Both the position numbers and the translations under genes were made by a program. The notes beneath the pieces are model-generated. The model was not told the DNA's origin and did no database searches. It saw only the letters and a program-made list of their open reading frames with translations. Shown in pieces: positions 55,248-64,000 of a DNA stretch of 64,000 nucleotides. Positions within the stretch are counted from its first letter, which is position 1; each line of letters begins with the position of its first letter. This stretch comes from Nitrosomonas sp. PY1. GTDB lineage: Bacteria > Pseudomonadota > Gammaproteobacteria > Burkholderiales > Nitrosomonadaceae. The DNA lies in assembly GCF_022836435.1 (NCBI RefSeq), contig NZ_BQXC01000001.1, forward strand, positions 2,244,121-2,308,120. The letters are read 5' to 3'.

Positions 55248-55631
55248 TTATTTGCTTACTTCTTTGCTCGAATCATCATGTTTATGGTCACCAGCATCGC
55301 TGTGTTTATGCTCACACTTTCCATGCTCATGGCCTTTCTTCATATGATGCATTTCTGATTCATCTAAGAAACCATCTTTATTTGTATCCATCTCACTAAA
55401 CTTGTTTTCATGATATTTGATAAATTCTTCTTTACTGATTTTATTGTCTTTGTTAAGGTCGATCTTCGACATTTTTTGACTACATTGTTTGTGATGATGA
55501 CCATCAGAATGCTTATGCTCTTGCGGTTTTGGCGGCGCAACTTCTTTTTCAGAAACTGCAAAAGCAGTACCAGAGATTAGAAAAAAACCACAAAAAATAA
55601 TCGATAATAACGAATTGCTTTTCTTGAGCAT
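55248..55631 (-). CDS. Exported His-rich EF-hand protein
   Basis: A 127-residue periplasmic protein with a signal peptide ending AFA, two EF-hand loops DLNKDNKISKEEF and DTNKDGFLDESEM, and three histidine clusters (HKHSDGHHHK, HHMKKGHEHGKCEHKH, DHKHDD). EF-hands bind calcium; His clusters likely bind zinc, copper or nickel. AAAGGG precedes the ATG. Related calcium-binding exported proteins occur in many Nitrosomonas-type genomes, but a role is not known. Confidence 0.85.
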   Translation of the reverse strand: MLKKSNSLLSIIFCGFFLISGTAFAVSEKEVAPPKPQEHKHSDGHHHKQCSQKMSKIDLNKDNKISKEEFIKYHENKFSEMDTNKDGFLDESEMHHMKKGHEHGKCEHKHSDAGDHKHDDSSKEVSK

Positions 55632-56053
55632 GATGTCACCCTTTGATAAAAATTAAATTGTATTATAAGAAATAGCAGTCCAAAGTACTCATTCAGTGTA
55701 GCGTTTCGAAACAATTCTTACAACATGGGTCATCTATTGTTAAGTAAATGAACGAAAACTTCAAACCACATGGCATTGGAAAAGATACCGACGCAAATAG
55801 TTCTATCCAAAATAAATCTAGATCAAAAATAAAACAAAAAACAACCTGAACTCGTCAATATAGAGTTCTTTTGATATGAGAAAATAACAAACTGATAGCA
55901 GTAACTCTGGAACACTTTGTTTAATACGAACAAGAAATAATGCTTGATATTAATACTGCTGATAAAGCGGTTGTTTTTTTGCTATGACTGAATGAAATAA
56001 TACCGCTCTTAACGATCGCTATATAACAACAATCAACCTTAAATGAAATTTAT
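55632..56053. other. Divergent intergenic region
   Basis: 422 bp, very AT-rich, with no frame, RNA gene or distinct hairpin. It must contain the promoters for the EF-hand gene and sppA. Confidence 0.5.
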
Positions 56054-57007
56054 ATGAACGAATCAGAACTAAAAAATAAGCCAGATAATTGGGAAAAAAA
56101 TTTATTGGAAAACCTTGCATTATCGTCCTTGCGTGAACAACGCCGTGCTCGTTCATGGGGGATATTTTTTAAAACCCTAATCTTTATCTATCTTTTCATA
56201 GTTCTTTTTGCTGCGCTTGGTTGGATCGAAGAAGGCACCGTGCGATTGCCTGACAATCATACGGCTCTCATTGAATTAAAAGGAGTGATTGCTGCTGACA
56301 CCATGAGTAGCGCGGATAAGATCATTACAAGCTTGCATGCAGCATTTAAAGATAAAAATACTAAAGGCGTCGTGCTACGCATTAACAGTCCCGGAGGCAG
56401 TCCTGTTCAGGCCGGCTATATCAATGATGAAATCCGCAGGCTACGTATTAAATATCCTGAAATACCACTGTATGCTGTTATTTCTGATATCTGCGCCTCT
56501 GGAGGTTATTATGTTGCGGTAGCTGCAGACAAGATTTTTGTCGACAAAGCCAGTTTAGTTGGTTCAATAGGCGCTCTTATGGATGGATTCGGTTTTTCCG
56601 GAACACTGGAAAAATTGGGTGTCGAAAGACGGTTACTAACTTCAGGAGAAAGCAAGGGATTTCTTGATCCTTTCTCACCACTTGACCCAGCACAAAAAAA
56701 ATATGCCGAATCGCTATTGAAAGAAATCCATGAACAATTTATTACTGTGGTCAAACAAGGCAGAGGCGAGCGTTTAAAGGATCATCCGGAAATATTCAGC
56801 GGTGTTGTGTGGACCGGGGAAAAAAGTATTGAACTTGGTGTAGCCGACGCTCTCGGCAGCACTGAATATGTCGCTCGGGAAATTATCCAAGCTGAAACAC
56901 TGGTAGACTATAGCCCACGGGAAGGCTTCTCCGATTTTTTCAGTAGACAACGCTTTGGGCAAACCATGATGGAATTTTTATCTGGCTCTGAATGGTTTCT
57001 AAGATAG
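56054..57007 (+). CDS. sppA: Signal peptide peptidase SppA, short form
   Basis: A serine protease of family S49 that clears cleaved signal peptides in the inner membrane. One N-terminal transmembrane helix (about residues 38-58) is followed by the protease core: KGVVLRINSPGGSP, ISDICASGGYYVAVAAD (catalytic Ser) and SGESKGFLDPF (Lys). At 317 residues it is the single-domain form rather than the tandem 67-kDa type. Alone, 190 bp before lolC. Confidence 0.94.
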   Translation: MNESELKNKPDNWEKNLLENLALSSLREQRRARSWGIFFKTLIFIYLFIVLFAALGWIEEGTVRLPDNHTALIELKGVIAADTMSSADKIITSLHAAFKDKNTKGVVLRINSPGGSPVQAGYINDEIRRLRIKYPEIPLYAVISDICASGGYYVAVAADKIFVDKASLVGSIGALMDGFGFSGTLEKLGVERRLLTSGESKGFLDPFSPLDPAQKKYAESLLKEIHEQFITVVKQGRGERLKDHPEIFSGVVWTGEKSIELGVADALGSTEYVAREIIQAETLVDYSPREGFSDFFSRQRFGQTMMEFLSGSEWFLR

Positions 57008-57201
57008 CAACTTTGGATAGCTGCAATGCGTTTAACCACTCAGCTATCCATATTGATTACTGTACCGATTAACAGCCATTCCTCTTCATGATGCATTCTG
57101 CAAACCACCCGGTTGATGTATCTTAACAGTCAGTTTATTTGTTATAGCGCATATAATTGTGGCAAACTGCGCAAGTACATTAATCGCGGGCATATTATTT
57201 C

Positions 57202-58449
57202 GTGTTTCTATATGAATTCTTCATTGGCTTACGTTATTTACGCGCCAAAAAACGCAATCATTTCATATCATTTATTTCCCTGATCTCGTTAATGGGGATC
57301 ACTTTGGGAATGGTTGCGTTGATAACAGTCATGTCGGTTATGAATGGCTTCCAGAAAGAAATCCGGGCCCGCATCCTAGGCGTTGCCTCACATGTACAGA
57401 TTGGCAGCATCACTGGTCATTTAGAACACTGGCAACAAACATCGGAAGAAGCTACCAAGCACCCGGCTGTAGAAGCCGCCGCGCCTTACATTGCCGGACA
57501 AGGCATGCTATCTCACAACCAGGCAGTACAAGGCGTAATGGTACGCGGCATCCTACCAACCACGGAAGATAAAGTCGTCGATTTTTCCAAAACAATGGTG
57601 GCCGGAACTCTAGAAGACTTGGAGCCAGGTAAGTTTGGCATCATCATCGGAGCGGATTTGGCACGCACATTAGGAACTTTTGTAGGCGACAAAATCGTAC
57701 TCATTTCGCCACAAGGTCAAATGACACCTGCCGGTATTTTGCCACGTTTAAAGCAATTTACTGTCGTGGGTGTTTTTGAAGTCGGACACTTCGAATATGA
57801 TTCGGGTTTAGTACTGATTCATCTGTTTGATGCTCAAAAACTTTATCGTATGGAAAACAATAGTGTTACAGGGGTACGATTAAAGCTTAATGATTTATTT
57901 CAAGCCCCAAAAGTTGCCGAAGAATTACCATCCATACTTACCATCGATAGCTATATCACAGACTGGACCAAACAACACACGAATTATTTTCGCGCGATTC
58001 AAATTGAAAAACGCATGCTGTCACTAATTCTCGCGCTTATTATCGCTGTCGCAGCATTTAATATCGTATCGACACTTGTAATGGCAGTAACCGACAAGCA
58101 ATCGGATATCGCCATTTTACGAACCCTGGGCGCGAGCCCGCATAGCATTATGAAAATCTTCATCATACAGGGTACTTTTATCGGGGTTTTTGGCACCATA
58201 CTCGGCGTTACGGGAGGTTTATTGCTAGCATATAATGTCGGTGAAGTCGTAGCCTTCATTGAGTGGCTGTTCAATGTGCAATTCTTGTCGCGCGAAGTTT
58301 ACTACATCAGCAAAATACCTACCGATCCGCAAATCGGTGATATTATGACTGTCGCGATTACATCATTTACACTCAGCTTATTGGCTACCCTATACCCTAG
58401 TTACCGTGCCTCCAAAGTAAACCCAGCAGAGGCATTACGCTATGAATGA
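57202..58449 (+). CDS. lolC: Lipoprotein-releasing ABC transporter permease (LolC/LolE)
   Basis: Extracts lipoproteins from the inner membrane for LolA. The 415-residue protein starts with the family's [23 protein letters not shown] and [12 protein letters not shown], has one large periplasmic domain and four membrane helices, and ends with the [17 protein letters not shown] signature. GTG start. Only one permease gene is present, so it may form both halves of the complex. Its end overlaps lolD by 8 bp. Confidence 0.94.
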   Translation: MFLYEFFIGLRYLRAKKRNHFISFISLISLMGITLGMVALITVMSVMNGFQKEIRARILGVASHVQIGSITGHLEHWQQTSEEATKHPAVEAAAPYIAGQGMLSHNQAVQGVMVRGILPTTEDKVVDFSKTMVAGTLEDLEPGKFGIIIGADLARTLGTFVGDKIVLISPQGQMTPAGILPRLKQFTVVGVFEVGHFEYDSGLVLIHLFDAQKLYRMENNSVTGVRLKLNDLFQAPKVAEELPSILTIDSYITDWTKQHTNYFRAIQIEKRMLSLILALIIAVAAFNIVSTLVMAVTDKQSDIAILRTLGASPHSIMKIFIIQGTFIGVFGTILGVTGGLLLAYNVGEVVAFIEWLFNVQFLSREVYYISKIPTDPQIGDIMTVAITSFTLSLLATLYPSYRASKVNPAEALRYE

Positions 58450-59140
58450 TCCGGTTATTGATTGCCAAAATATCTACAAAGCTTTTTCGCAAGGCGATCA
58501 AATTGTCGAAGTATTAAAAGGGGTTCAATTGACCGTCACTAAAGGTGAAATTTTAGCAATTGTTGGCGCATCAGGATCTGGAAAAAGCACATTGCTACAT
58601 ATACTGGGAGGACTCGATACACTCACCAGCGGCAACATTCAGATTCTTGGGCAGAATATCGCAACCATTGATGAAGTGAAAAGGTGCCAACTGCGTAACG
58701 CTTCTCTAGGATTTATCTATCAATTCCATCATCTATTGCCCGAATTCACAGCGTTAGAAAATGTTGCGATGCCGCTCCTAATCCGTAGATTGCCCAAACA
58801 AGAGGCTTATAATCGCGCAGCCGATATTCTGCAGCAAGTCGGATTAGCGCATCGATTGACGCATACCCCTGGTGAATTATCGGGAGGCGAACGTCAGCGC
58901 GCAGCCGTAGCACGTGCGCTCGTAACACAACCCGCTTGCATTTTGGCTGACGAACCAACCGGAAATTTGGATCGTCGCACCGCAGAAGCGGTATTTGATT
59001 TAATGCTCGAATTGAACCAAAAAATTAATGCCAGTTTAATTATTGTCACACACGATCTACGCTTGGCTAATCGAACACAACACGTCAAGCAGTTGGTCGA
59101 TGGTGTGCTCTATGATATCGAATCTGCATCATTAAACTAA
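58442..59140 (+). CDS. lolD: Lipoprotein-releasing ABC transporter ATPase LolD
   Basis: The ATP-binding partner of LolC/E. Walker [11 protein letters not shown]-loop [12 protein letters not shown] (the LolD-specific FHHLLPEF), signature [10 protein letters not shown], Walker [13 protein letters not shown] and the switch histidine in VTHD are intact. 232 residues. Translationally coupled to lolC. Confidence 0.96.
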   Translation: MNDPVIDCQNIYKAFSQGDQIVEVLKGVQLTVTKGEILAIVGASGSGKSTLLHILGGLDTLTSGNIQILGQNIATIDEVKRCQLRNASLGFIYQFHHLLPEFTALENVAMPLLIRRLPKQEAYNRAADILQQVGLAHRLTHTPGELSGGERQRAAVARALVTQPACILADEPTGNLDRRTAEAVFDLMLELNQKINASLIIVTHDLRLANRTQHVKQLVDGVLYDIESASLN

Positions 59141-59238
59141 TTGATTACTACAAATTAATCAGATTTATAAGGTAATATCTTTGTTTCAAAATTGATCGTA
59201 AGCTAACTTCGCTTCGTTTACTACTCGTTTGCTGTTCT

Positions 59239-60948
59239 ATGCGTACCTTATTTACCTACATTATGGTTTTTCCACGTCGTAGCGCGTTCGTTCTGATTGC
59301 GTTATTGATCGCGGGAGTCGCCGAAGGATTAAGTTTAACCGCCCTGCTACCCCTATTATCGATCGCCATGGGTGAGTCCAGTCAGACAGGTGAATCCAGT
59401 AGCATTGGTAAATTCATGGAACAAACCTTGCGTGATATCGGTATTGAACCCACGATTGATACCATTCTGATCATTATCGTTGGCGGTATGTTCTTTAAGG
59501 GATTGGTATTATTACTCGCGAACCGGCAAGTGGGTTATACCGTTGCACACGTTGCAACCGTGCTTCGTCTGGATCTCATTGAAGCCCTACTGACCAGTCG
59601 CTGGCAATATTATCTCAAACAACCGGTTGGATCATTAGCCAATTCTGTCGCAACCGAAGCGTATCGTGCAGCGAATGGCTTTGAACATAGCGTTAATGTG
59701 CTGGCACTTGCCATTCAAGTATTCGTCTATGCAATTGTGGCGTTGTTTATATCTTGGGAAGCGACACTGGCCTCATTGGTAATTGGCCTAGTCTTGTTAA
59801 TCGTACTCAACCGACTCGTCACCGCGACACGCCGTGCAGGCACTAAACAAACGCAATTATTGCGCGATCTATTGACATACCTATCGGATGTTTTGAGTTC
59901 AGTCAAATCATTAAAAGCAATGGCGCGTGATAATGTAGCAGATGCCATTTTGCACGAACAAACCCAATATTTAGAAAAGGCCACTCGACGCGAAGTTATG
60001 AACCGCGCAGCACTAACAGCGCTGCAAGAACCAATCCTGGCTGCATTAACCGCAAGCGGTTTGTATATTGCATTGGTTGTATGGCAGCTCTCTTTACCAG
60101 AAGTAATGCTGATGGTTTTCTTATTAACTCGAATACTTGGATTACTCAACAAAACACAGCGGCGCCACCAGCAATTGGCTGCCCAAGAAAGCGCCTACTG
60201 GGCATTGCGCAAAGCGGCCGAAGAGGCGCGTGCAGCGGCGGAAAGAGCTACTGGAATAATAAAGCCGACCCTACAAAAAGGAATCTCGCTACAGCACGTC
60301 AAATTTAATTACGGTCAAAAAACAATTTTCAAGGACTTAACAATAGAAATACCCATTAATACGTTTACCGCTGTTATGGGTCCTTCCGGTGTTGGTAAAA
60401 GTACATTGTTGGATCTGCTATGCGGATTAACAGAAGCGCAGTCTGGTGAAATCAAAATCGATGATGTATCGATACACGATATTAATTTGCGCCAGTGGCG
60501 GCATATGATCGGCTACGTATCACAAGATACTATTTTACTACATGACACCGTCATGAATAATATTCTGGTAGGAGAATCGACGCTAACCGCTGTTGATGCC
60601 GAACGGGCGTTACGTCAGGCTGGTGCATGGGATTTTGTCAATTCTTTGCCAGAGGGATTGCAAACCATCGTTGGAGAAAGGGGAGGATTACTCTCCGGCG
60701 GTCAAAGACAGCGTATTGCAATCGCGCGTGCTTTAGCGCACAGCCCATCTTTTTTGATTCTTGACGAACCTACGAGTGCGCTAGATCCGGAAAGTGAAAA
60801 AACAATTTGCGGAACACTCCAAAAACTGGCAGAAAATCTCACAATCATCGTAGTTTCCCATCAGCCCGCTGTTATTAACGCCGCTGATCGCGTTTTCATT
60901 CTTTCCAATGGGGTAGCGGAACCATTATCTACGGCGCTCTCACACTGA
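59239..60948 (+). CDS. ABC exporter, fused membrane and ATPase domains
   Basis: A 569-residue type I half-exporter: six-helix membrane domain (residues 1-320), then an ATPase with GPSGVGKST, LSGGQRQRIAIARAL, FLILDEPTSALD and VSHQ. The membrane domain has the AEGLSLTALLPLLS start seen in exporters of lipid-linked or peptide cargo. It follows lolD by 98 bp and may be co-transcribed. Neighbouring large secreted proteins suggest, but do not prove, a link to surface export; MsbA-like lipid flipping is the main alternative. Confidence 0.88.
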   Translation: MRTLFTYIMVFPRRSAFVLIALLIAGVAEGLSLTALLPLLSIAMGESSQTGESSSIGKFMEQTLRDIGIEPTIDTILIIIVGGMFFKGLVLLLANRQVGYTVAHVATVLRLDLIEALLTSRWQYYLKQPVGSLANSVATEAYRAANGFEHSVNVLALAIQVFVYAIVALFISWEATLASLVIGLVLLIVLNRLVTATRRAGTKQTQLLRDLLTYLSDVLSSVKSLKAMARDNVADAILHEQTQYLEKATRREVMNRAALTALQEPILAALTASGLYIALVVWQLSLPEVMLMVFLLTRILGLLNKTQRRHQQLAAQESAYWALRKAAEEARAAAERATGIIKPTLQKGISLQHVKFNYGQKTIFKDLTIEIPINTFTAVMGPSGVGKSTLLDLLCGLTEAQSGEIKIDDVSIHDINLRQWRHMIGYVSQDTILLHDTVMNNILVGESTLTAVDAERALRQAGAWDFVNSLPEGLQTIVGERGGLLSGGQRQRIAIARALAHSPSFLILDEPTSALDPESEKTICGTLQKLAENLTIIVVSHQPAVINAADRVFILSNGVAEPLSTALSH

Positions 60949-61077
60949 TCTCATCAAGTTTACGAGCAATCGAAAACTTACTTCGCGCACCTGTTTCCCG
61001 TAGCAAAATCAAGGGGAATCGCAAGTTAAAATCCTATCACTTGCTATCACTTGGGATGTGGTTTCCAAATTGCGTCC

Positions 61078-62920
61078 TTACGGAACTTCAATCGCTCGTG
61101 TAAATTTGTTATTCGTTTCATTCGACTCGACAAAACGATTCATGTCATCAACTTGCGCAGCAATCGAGTGACTTCCATTAGGTATTATGTATGCGTCGCC
61201 TTTTGTACCAATCGTTGCGGTAGCACCAGCTGCCAATGGCCCCCATATCGATCCCCAAGTTTTATTTTTACCATCAACCGAATAAGCCACTCCAACTGTT
61301 ACGCCTGCAGGAGTGGCTGTGCCTCCTTGATTCTTCACTGTACTGGTGAAAATACCGTCAGCATAGGATAACTGCGTAACGACCACATCGGGAAGAAGGC
61401 TTGGATTGGTATTATTGACCGTTACATTGATGCTCGCACTGGTTGCCGTATTCCCATCCGTATCCCGTGCAATCGCCGTAATCGTATGTTGCCCATCTGT
61501 AACAGAAGTGCTGTCCCACGGAATACTGTATGGTGCGGTGGTATCCTCTGCACCAAGATTATTTCCATCCAGCTTAAACTGCACACCTGCGACACCAACA
61601 TCATCCGACGCATTGGCAGAAACTGTTACCGACGTACCTGCGACAGTAACGCCCGAAATCGGCGCAGATAATGAGACAATTGGCTGGGTATTATTGACGG
61701 TAATCGATTGAGAAAATTTATTATTTGTCTCGTTTGATTCAGCGAAACGATTCACATCATCGACATGCGCTGTTATGGCGTGTGCGCCATTCGGAATAAC
61801 ATAAGCCCCTCCTTTAGTACCAATCGTAACAGAAGCACCAGCAGCCAAAGGACCCGCTACCGACCCCCAGGTTTTAAACTCCCCGTCTACCAAATAACCG
61901 ACACCAACACTGACACCTGCAGGAGTAGCCTCAGTACCTTGATTCTGTACAGTACTGGTGAAAATACCGTCAGCATAGGAAAGCTGCGTAACAACCACAT
62001 CAGGAAGAGGAGTAGATGTACCGTTGCTTACCGTGACAACGATAGAACTTTTTGAAGTATTACCGGCATTATCCCGAGCAACCGCCTCAATAGTATGAGG
62101 TCCATTGGTAACTGCAGTACTATCCCAATCAATTGAATAAGGCGCTGTAGCATCTTCGCCAAAAGGATAGCCACCCGTAACTGAGAATTGCACGCCAGCC
62201 ACACCCACATTATCCACTGCATCAGCCGATAATGTGACTGACGTTCCTGAAACAGTAACGCCATCCGCAGGAGCTGTGATTGATATGGTAGGTGGCGTGG
62301 CATCCGTTATACCTCCAGTTACTCCCTGAGATAATTGATTGTTACTGTCATTAAGCTCCGCAATCTTCTTACCATCATCTACATACGCAGTTGCTGTAAA
62401 TGTTCCATTAGGGATGAAATAAGGATCCCCTTTTGTACCAATCGTTACAGATGCTCCCGCAGCCAACGGCCCCCATACACCGCCCCAAGTCCTCCAAACA
62501 TTATTAACAGAATATCCAACACCTATGGTAACTCCAGCTGGAGTTGCGGCGGTACCTTGATTTTTTACCGTACTCGTAAAAATACCGTTAACATAGGAAA
62601 GTTGCGTCACGACCAAATCAGAAAGAAGGGTACTATTATTGATTGTTATATTAACACTTGAGCTCGTCGTCAAATTCCCGTCTGTATCTCGTGCAACAGC
62701 GGTAAGTATATGCTGACCATCGGCCATGGTCGTACTATCCCATACGATACTGAAGGGTGACGTGGTATCTTCTACGCCAATATTAACGCCATTCAATTTA
62801 AATTGAACTCCTGCCACACCTATATTATCCGATGCTTGTGCAATAATATTGACCGAAGTGCCTGCAACAGTCGCATTATTTTCTGGCGAAGCTAGCGATA
62901 CAATTGGTAAAGCGCCAGTG
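61078..62920 (-). repeat. Three tandem Ig-like + CARDB repeat units
   Basis: Within the galactose-oxidase-like gene three units of about 610 bp follow one another. Each CARDB contains the motif QLSY(A/V)(D/N)GIFTSTV(K/Q)NQG and GPLAAGA. Short DNA stretches (for example near 61340 and 61950) are nearly identical, showing recent duplication or gene conversion. Confidence 0.85.
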
Positions 62921-64000
62921 TCAATTTTGATAAATTTAGCAATGGATGGAACTCCATTTCCATTTAAAATGAAAAGCATATAGTAACCGGGCGGCGCAAT
63001 ATTAGGACTGCTGGGAGCTGTGATGTTGAGTCCATCCGTAGTTACTGAAAAATTGAGCTCATTAATCACTTGCCCCATATTAAAAGCATGTGTCACCGAA
63101 CCGATTCTCAGTACCGTAACTTTAGTAATAGAAGCAGCATCTGGCGTATTAATAGAAAATGACGTGCCATACGCTACGCCAGAAGGCGCAGAGGTAATGG
63201 TGGGTCGGACCCCTTTAAATAGATAAGGCGGTGAATATATTTCAATTTCTGGATGATTATTACCACCGGCACTAAAGATTCTTCCATCTGGCAAAAGTAG
63301 CGCCGTAGAGTGATAAATACGTGGAATACCTGTGCTACTTGCCAGCGTTGTCCATTGCTCGGTAATCGGATCCCATAATTCAGCTGCATCGACATGTCCC
63401 GCCGGATCGTTAAATCCACTTGCAGAAGTACCACCCGTAACTAAAACCTTGCCATCCGGTAATAATGTTGCATTGACATGGCGTCGCGGAAATTGCATTG
63501 GATCCACGTTACGCCAACTCGGTGATGATTGATTGAGATCAATCACTTCGGCCGAACTTTTGGGTGGTGCTTGATCTCCTCCCATTACCAATATCTTACC
63601 CGGCGCATACATGACGGCGGAACCGTAGTCACGATACCCTCCCGCTCTTGTCGCCACAAAACTCCATAAGCCTGTACCAGAAGTATTCAGATAACGCGTT
63701 GTAGGGGAAGAACCTGCATAAAATACTTTGCCATTCGGCACCAAAAACATTCTTGGGTAATCATCTAGTTGAATTTGAGCACCAGTTAGATTACGCCATG
63801 TTCCCGTTGTTACTTCAAATACTTGCGGCAATGTATTGACGCCAATGGTAGTATCAATATCACCGGAAATCGTAAGCACATCACCATTTGCCAGAACCGT
63901 AGTTGTTGGATACCAGCGCCCCGCATTCATATTGGGCAATACAGTCCAGGTATCAGTTAAGTAATTATATTTCGTAGCATTGGGTAATCCTACAAAATTG
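61078..64000 (-). CDS. Secreted galactose-oxidase-like kelch protein with three Ig-like/CARDB pairs, 5' end cut by window edge
   Basis: The frame is open to the window edge, so the N-terminus lies outside. N-terminal kelch repeats lead to copper-site candidates: GGYRDYGSAVM (Tyr272 of galactose oxidase), RIYHSTALLLPDGRIFSAGG (Tyr495-His496) and SVTHAFN (His581); the Cys228 partner is not clear. A DUF1929 early-set domain follows (about 62920-63230), then three pairs of a bacterial Ig-like and a CARDB domain, each pair about 610 bp. It may oxidise sugar or alcohol groups in an exopolysaccharide. Its CARDB units resemble the end of the beta-helix protein at 8.1 kb. Confidence 0.88.
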   Translation of the reverse strand, partial: NFVGLPNATKYNYLTDTWTVLPNMNAGRWYPTTTVLANGDVLTISGDIDTTIGVNTLPQVFEVTTGTWRNLTGAQIQLDDYPRMFLVPNGKVFYAGSSPTTRYLNTSGTGLWSFVATRAGGYRDYGSAVMYAPGKILVMGGDQAPPKSSAEVIDLNQSSPSWRNVDPMQFPRRHVNATLLPDGKVLVTGGTSASGFNDPAGHVDAAELWDPITEQWTTLASSTGIPRIYHSTALLLPDGRIFSAGGNNHPEIEIYSPPYLFKGVRPTITSAPSGVAYGTSFSINTPDAASITKVTVLRIGSVTHAFNMGQVINELNFSVTTDGLNITAPSSPNIAPPGYYMLFILNGNGVPSIAKFIKIDTGALPIVSLASPENNATVAGTSVNIIAQASDNIGVAGVQFKLNGVNIGVEDTTSPFSIVWDSTTMADGQHILTAVARDTDGNLTTSSSVNITINNSTLLSDLVVTQLSYVNGIFTSTVKNQGTAATPAGVTIGVGYSVNNVWRTWGGVWGPLAAGASVTIGTKGDPYFIPNGTFTATAYVDDGKKIAELNDSNNQLSQGVTGGITDATPPTISITAPADGVTVSGTSVTLSADAVDNVGVAGVQFSVTGGYPFGEDATAPYSIDWDSTAVTNGPHTIEAVARDNAGNTSKSSIVVTVSNGTSTPLPDVVVTQLSYADGIFTSTVQNQGTEATPAGVSVGVGYLVDGEFKTWGSVAGPLAAGASVTIGTKGGAYVIPNGAHAITAHVDDVNRFAESNETNNKFSQSITVNNTQPIVSLSAPISGVTVAGTSVTVSANASDDVGVAGVQFKLDGNNLGAEDTTAPYSIPWDSTSVTDGQHTITAIARDTDGNTATSASINVTVNNTNPSLLPDVVVTQLSYADGIFTSTVKNQGGTATPAGVTVGVAYSVDGKNKTWGSIWGPLAAGATATIGTKGDAYIIPNGSHSIAAQVDDMNRFVESNETNNKFTRAIEVP

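Noticed and set aside
57010-57060. Hairpin after sppA (ggatagct ... agctatcc)
   Set aside because: Eight-base arms but a long loop and no T tract; too weak to call as a terminator.
1-64000. CRISPR array or cas genes
   Set aside because: No regularly spaced direct repeats or Cas motifs seen. The only tandem repeats are in-gene (TPR, RTX, CARDB).
1-64000. Prophage
   Set aside because: No integrase, terminase, capsid, tail or lysis genes; the accessory genes are isolated.

Overview
The window looks like the chromosome of a betaproteobacterium, most likely of the family Nitrosomonadaceae (Nitrosomonas-like). This rests on gene content and style: a moderate-to-low G+C background, zapD, a metX-metW pair, ptsI/ptsH with a mannose-type EIIA but no sugar permease, a MutL that carries its own endonuclease motif, and several c-type cytochrome genes. 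No 16S rRNA or ammonia-oxidation genes are present, so the assignment is an inference.

Layout. 1-5 kb: 3' end of ttcA, a DUF2784 membrane protein, a BON lipoprotein, and a redox/metal cluster (cutA-dsbD-tlpA-like). 5-13 kb: a surface/exopolysaccharide region with a short RTX protein, a three-part TPR/LicD-like/cytidylyltransferase fusion, a secreted beta-helix protein behind a candidate sigma-54 promoter, and a WecA-like sugar-phosphate transferase gene cut in two by an IS1595-family element with a perfect 8-bp target duplication. 13-17.8 kb: a tightly coupled six-gene minus-strand operon (KdsB-like, HpcH/HpaI aldolase, 2-hydroxyacid dehydrogenase, epimerase, HAD phosphatase, 6-phosphogluconolactonase) that looks like a route to a CMP-activated keto-deoxy sugar. 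18-26.8 kb: mostly housekeeping genes (thioesterase, DUF455, metW-metX, ptsI-ptsH-EIIA, corB-like, zapD).

27-46 kb is the most accessory part. It holds a STAND NTPase (DUF4062/TIR-like N-terminus, NB-ARC, TPR array) whose 3' end seems frameshifted. Next come a cupin, a cytochrome c/methyltransferase operon, and an island bounded on one side by degraded IS3-family fragments that carries an AAA_13 ATPase with a zinc-hook-like CxxC motif and an auto-inhibited Fic protein. The rest is a heme-containing fatty acid cis/trans isomerase, a copper P-type ATPase, an ADP-ribosylglycohydrolase, and a DUF5677 gene that has the layout of a solitary integron cassette.

46.5-61 kb is core again: a retropepsin-like protease, tRNA-Arg(CCG), a riboflavin/nusB/thiL/pgpA operon, an OmpA-like lipoprotein, mutL, an EF-hand protein, sppA, lolC-lolD and an ABC exporter. 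The window ends inside a large secreted galactose-oxidase-like protein with three Ig-like/CARDB pairs. Its CARDB modules are close relatives of the C-terminus of the beta-helix protein at 8.1 kb.

The best candidates for something new are the Fic + AAA_13 pair, the STAND NTPase, the keto-deoxy sugar operon, the three-part fusion protein, and the integron-cassette-like unit.
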